This document shows, piece by piece, positions 29,475 through 32,245 of a stretch of DNA of 32,245 nucleotides. Under the pieces are notes generated by a model that was not told where the DNA came from, did not search any database, and worked only from the letters and a program-made list of their open reading frames with translations. The translations under genes were made by a program, and so were the position numbers. Numbering within the stretch: position 1 is the first letter of the stretch; each line of letters opens with the position of its first letter. The stretch covers positions 1-32,245 of the IMG/VR virus record IMGVR_UViG_3300030098_002804; one strand, 5' to 3'. The DNA is from a virus.

Positions 29475-32193
29475 GATAGAGGTTGAAATCAGGGATTATT
29501 ATGTAAGTGGTGCTGAGAGGACAGTAGGTCAGCTTGATATTAAAGATAGTGATGAGTTCCCAATGTCTATTACTTATTTAATCGCTGATATTAAAAACCT
29601 TTCTATCAGGTCAGGAAGTTATACCAAGACTTTCAATGTGCCTGCAACAAAGAACAACAACAAGATACTTAAAGACATATGGAATCCAAACACATACGTT
29701 GATGATGTAAGCAGTTATACGGCAGCAGGGCATAAGATGCTATCACGAAAGCCCTGTATAATAAAAGTAGATGGTACGCCTGTGCTAAGGGGTGAGATAA
29801 AAGTTAAGAACGTAATCACTAAGGGCAGAAAGAAAGAATATGTATTGCAGATAATTGGCGACAATTCTGATTGGGTGAAGCAACTTGAAAACCTATATCT
29901 TAATGAATTGACAGAGTTTGATACTGCATCAGCAAATACCGACCATACCTTTAATAAAGCAACTATTGAAGCAAGCTGGTCAGGGGGCTATAGTGATTTA
30001 GAAACAGTATCATCATATGCTTATTTTTATCCTCTTATAAATTATGGAGGGTGGAAGAATAGTACAGGAGTTGTTGTTGAAGATTTGCGCCCTGCCGTAT
30101 ACATTAAAGCCATCTTAGATGCAGGCTTTAGGCAGGCAGGCTATACTATTAATTCAACATTCTTAAACAGTACTGATTTTAAAAAGTTGGTGTTGCCATA
30201 TCACAGTCATGGCTTTGGTTTAAGTGATTCTTATATAGATGCTAAAAAATTTAGGGCAGGGAGGACAACAGACCATACAGAAGAACAATTAAATTATATA
30301 ACCCCTGTTCAATATGATACACATACTATAATAGTTCCATTTAATAATGATAGCACAAGCCCAAATTTTGATACAGGGGGGCTTTATAATACTACAACAT
30401 ATAAATATTCAGCTAATGGCATTGATGATATAAGTTTTAAGGGCAATTTTGAAATAGAACATTTAAATGATAATGTAGATGTTAAAACAACTTATGTTCT
30501 ATTATTAAAGCAATATGATGGTAGTTCAACATCTTACAAAACTTTAAAATATTTTACTTTAGGATATGGTGAAAGCAAGTCATTTTCTTTTGATAGTGGA
30601 TATATAACAACATCAGCAAGCCATACATTTGAATTAGAATTAAGAAGTGTAACTGAAGCATATTTAATACCTGCAGGAATAACAGTATCACAAGCATATT
30701 ATTATCATAAATATAAAATTAAAACTTCATCATATATTGAGAATAATATAGATAAAATACCTCAAGGTGGATTTAGTGTAACACTTAAAGATATTCTTTC
30801 AGATAAGCATACAGTCTTAGATATTTTAAAAGGAATAACACATTTATTTAATCTTTACTATCGTACAGATACGGCTATGAAAACAGTCTATATAGAGCCT
30901 AGAGATACATTTTTTGATGATATCACATCGGCTAATGATTGGACTGCCAAGCTTAATAAAAATGATTATGAGATTAAGTATATAGATGATTATAAGAGAG
31001 AGCTAAAGTTTGGATATAAAAAGGATGGTGCTGATGGTCATTTAAAAGCTAGAGATAAAGAACATGACCTTGATGTCGGTGATTATAATTATACTTTAAG
31101 TGATAGGTTTTTAATTGGGAAACAGGAGTTTATTAATCCAACCTTTGCCGCTACGTATCACATAATGGATAAACACCTTATTTATAATTCAGCATCAGGT
31201 GTATATTTTGGATATAAGAATGAAAGAAAAGACAAAGCCCCTCTAATTGCAAGGATGTGGAAGAATTGGCAATCTGATGATTCCTCACAGGCAGTAAGTT
31301 ATGAATGGATGCCTAGAATACTTGTAAAATCATACGGCACTCAAGCAGATGATGATGGCAATAATAGAGTTTGGGAATGGGAGGGCACAAGTCAGACCAA
31401 CATACCAACGGCATTGATGTCAGGATATGCAAGCGTTACACAAGATAGCTTAGAATTTACAGGCTCTAGTGGACTCTTTCAGACGTACTATGGCAAGTAT
31501 ATTAAGGTAGTGGAAAAAGGAGTTTTAATCACCGCTATGTTTAAGCTTAATATTGAAGATTTTACCGAGCTGAACCTTAAAAAACCTATCTACATAGATA
31601 AGCCCTCAGATTTACATGGATATTACGTTATCAATAAGATTATAGACTATTCCCCTGCTAAGAAAGGGCTTACTAAGGTTGAGCTTGTAAAAATTGAGAA
31701 CTTAGGAACGGCAACACTTGATGCTACACAGATAGGCTCAATATTGCCAACAGGAATATTTGGAGAGATTGGCGACAGTAGAGGAAATCAACATTTAAAC
31801 AATCCTATCAATTTCGGTAGTGGTGGTAAGTTTGATGATGCTGATATTCTTATTGGCAGAGATTACAATAATACAACTTTAGTTCTTGACAATGGCTCTG
31901 GCAATATGGCATATGCAGGCTCAGGGAGCACAGTGTTAGGTAATGGCAACATAAGCAGGGGGTCAAATCAGACTATATTAGGAAATTATAATACACCAAA
32001 TACCACAGACATTTTTCAACTAGGCACAGGAACAAGTGATACGGATAGAGTGACTTCATTAAAAATAGATAAAGATGGTGTTATACAAGAGTATGGCGGT
32101 GTTATTCAGGCAGTCATTAATGATGTAGTTATGGATGTAATGATGGAAGATGAGGACAATGAACGTTTAATTAAGGTTTTAAAATCAGAGTAA
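29467..32193 (+). CDS. Tail-tip/baseplate protein with YadA-like head repeats
   Basis: A protein of 908 residues. The N-terminal domain (VEIRDYYVSGAERTVG, RSGSYTKTFNVPATKNNNKI, GTPVLRGEIKVKNVITK) looks like a hub or tail-tip core. A long beta-rich middle follows, and a fold with KPIYIDKPSDLHGYYVINKI and GLTKVELVKIEN closes the structural part at about residue 750. The last 150 residues change in character: LIGRDYNNTTLVLDNGSGNM, AYAGSGSTVLGNGNISRGSN and QTILGNYNT recall YadA-type trimeric adhesin head repeats, then a short helical end (DVVMDVMMEDEDNERLIKVL). It probably binds the receptor. The tape measure gene follows after one base on the closed circle. Confidence 0.7.
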   Translation: MSRIEVEIRDYYVSGAERTVGQLDIKDSDEFPMSITYLIADIKNLSIRSGSYTKTFNVPATKNNNKILKDIWNPNTYVDDVSSYTAAGHKMLSRKPCIIKVDGTPVLRGEIKVKNVITKGRKKEYVLQIIGDNSDWVKQLENLYLNELTEFDTASANTDHTFNKATIEASWSGGYSDLETVSSYAYFYPLINYGGWKNSTGVVVEDLRPAVYIKAILDAGFRQAGYTINSTFLNSTDFKKLVLPYHSHGFGLSDSYIDAKKFRAGRTTDHTEEQLNYITPVQYDTHTIIVPFNNDSTSPNFDTGGLYNTTTYKYSANGIDDISFKGNFEIEHLNDNVDVKTTYVLLLKQYDGSSTSYKTLKYFTLGYGESKSFSFDSGYITTSASHTFELELRSVTEAYLIPAGITVSQAYYYHKYKIKTSSYIENNIDKIPQGGFSVTLKDILSDKHTVLDILKGITHLFNLYYRTDTAMKTVYIEPRDTFFDDITSANDWTAKLNKNDYEIKYIDDYKRELKFGYKKDGADGHLKARDKEHDLDVGDYNYTLSDRFLIGKQEFINPTFAATYHIMDKHLIYNSASGVYFGYKNERKDKAPLIARMWKNWQSDDSSQAVSYEWMPRILVKSYGTQADDDGNNRVWEWEGTSQTNIPTALMSGYASVTQDSLEFTGSSGLFQTYYGKYIKVVEKGVLITAMFKLNIEDFTELNLKKPIYIDKPSDLHGYYVINKIIDYSPAKKGLTKVELVKIENLGTATLDATQIGSILPTGIFGEIGDSRGNQHLNNPINFGSGGKFDDADILIGRDYNNTTLVLDNGSGNMAYAGSGSTVLGNGNISRGSNQTILGNYNTPNTTDIFQLGTGTSDTDRVTSLKIDKDGVIQEYGGVIQAVINDVVMDVMMEDEDNERLIKVLKSE

Positions 32194-32244
32194 AATGGCA
32201 GAAGACAACAAAGTTTTAATTGAGTTAGAGTTTCAAGGCTCACA
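32168..32244. repeat. Terminal direct repeat (right copy), circular contig overlap
   Basis: It is identical to positions 1-77. It holds the stop codon of the 908-residue tail gene (32191-32193) and the tape measure ATG (32195-32197). The next and last base (32245, a) differs from base 78 (g), which suggests a population variant or an end-of-read error. Confidence 0.93.
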
Positions 32245-32245
32245 A
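32195..32245 (+). CDS. Tail tape measure protein, partial duplicate of the 5' end
   Basis: The first 17 codons of the tape measure gene, repeated because the circular genome was written with overlapping ends. They encode MAEDNKVLIELEFQGSQ, the same as from position 28. The final codon is CAA here and CAG at 76-78; both encode Gln, so the single difference is silent. It is not a second gene. Confidence 0.9.
   Translation, partial: MAEDNKVLIELEFQGSQ

Overview
The window is the complete genome of a small tailed phage, most likely a siphovirus of a Bacteroidetes host and probably a flavobacterium. The first 77 bases recur at the right end (32168-32244), so the contig closes into a circle of about 32,167 bp. 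The break falls just before the tape measure gene. The host guess rests on strong A+T richness, the lack of Shine-Dalgarno sites, A/T-only leaders ending in ATTATG, and the style of the structural proteins, which resemble those of Bacteroidetes phages. All genes I accept lie on the + strand. I see no integrase, excisionase, tRNA or polymerase, so a lytic lifestyle is likely.

Layout, read around the circle. (1) Packaging: small and large terminase (22.8-24.4 kb), then an HNH protein and small unknown genes. (2) Tail: a histone-like small protein, a tail assembly chaperone with a T-run -1 frameshift site, a tail completion protein, an HK97 gp10-like protein, two large tail-tip/baseplate proteins, and the tape measure, which crosses the contig ends. 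(3) Head: a Zn-ribbon protein, a ClpP-type prohead protease with a coiled-coil scaffold-like tail, the major capsid protein, a probable tail tube protein, portal, a beta-rich protein and a head-tail connector. (4) Adhesion and lysis: two fibre-like proteins, then a probable lysis cassette (inner spanin, embedded lipoprotein outer spanin, an L,D-transpeptidase-like cell-wall enzyme with an SAGC motif, a holin-like protein) and a calcineurin-type phosphoesterase.

(5) A 322-bp gene-free gap (12.56-12.88 kb) opens the early region. That region holds small unknown and membrane peptides, a probable single-strand annealing protein next to a Cas4-like four-cysteine PD-(D/E)XK nuclease, a tiny Cro/C1 HTH protein, a DUF4373-type replication initiator with iteron-like DNA inside its own gene, a partner protein, another PD-(D/E)XK protein, SSB, a VRR-NUC nuclease and a free-standing DnaA domain IV-like protein. 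(6) An A+T-rich block (20.7-22.85 kb) encodes a ParB-like protein, an FkbM methyltransferase and a TET-associated-type glycosyltransferase, directly before the terminase genes.

The strongest points for follow-up are this ParB-FkbM-glycosyltransferase block, which lacks any visible base-hydroxylating partner in a closed genome; the candidate origin inside the initiator gene; the chaperone frameshift; and a strand-biased excess of the hexamer ACGGCA. Functional names come from motif recognition by eye; no database search was run.
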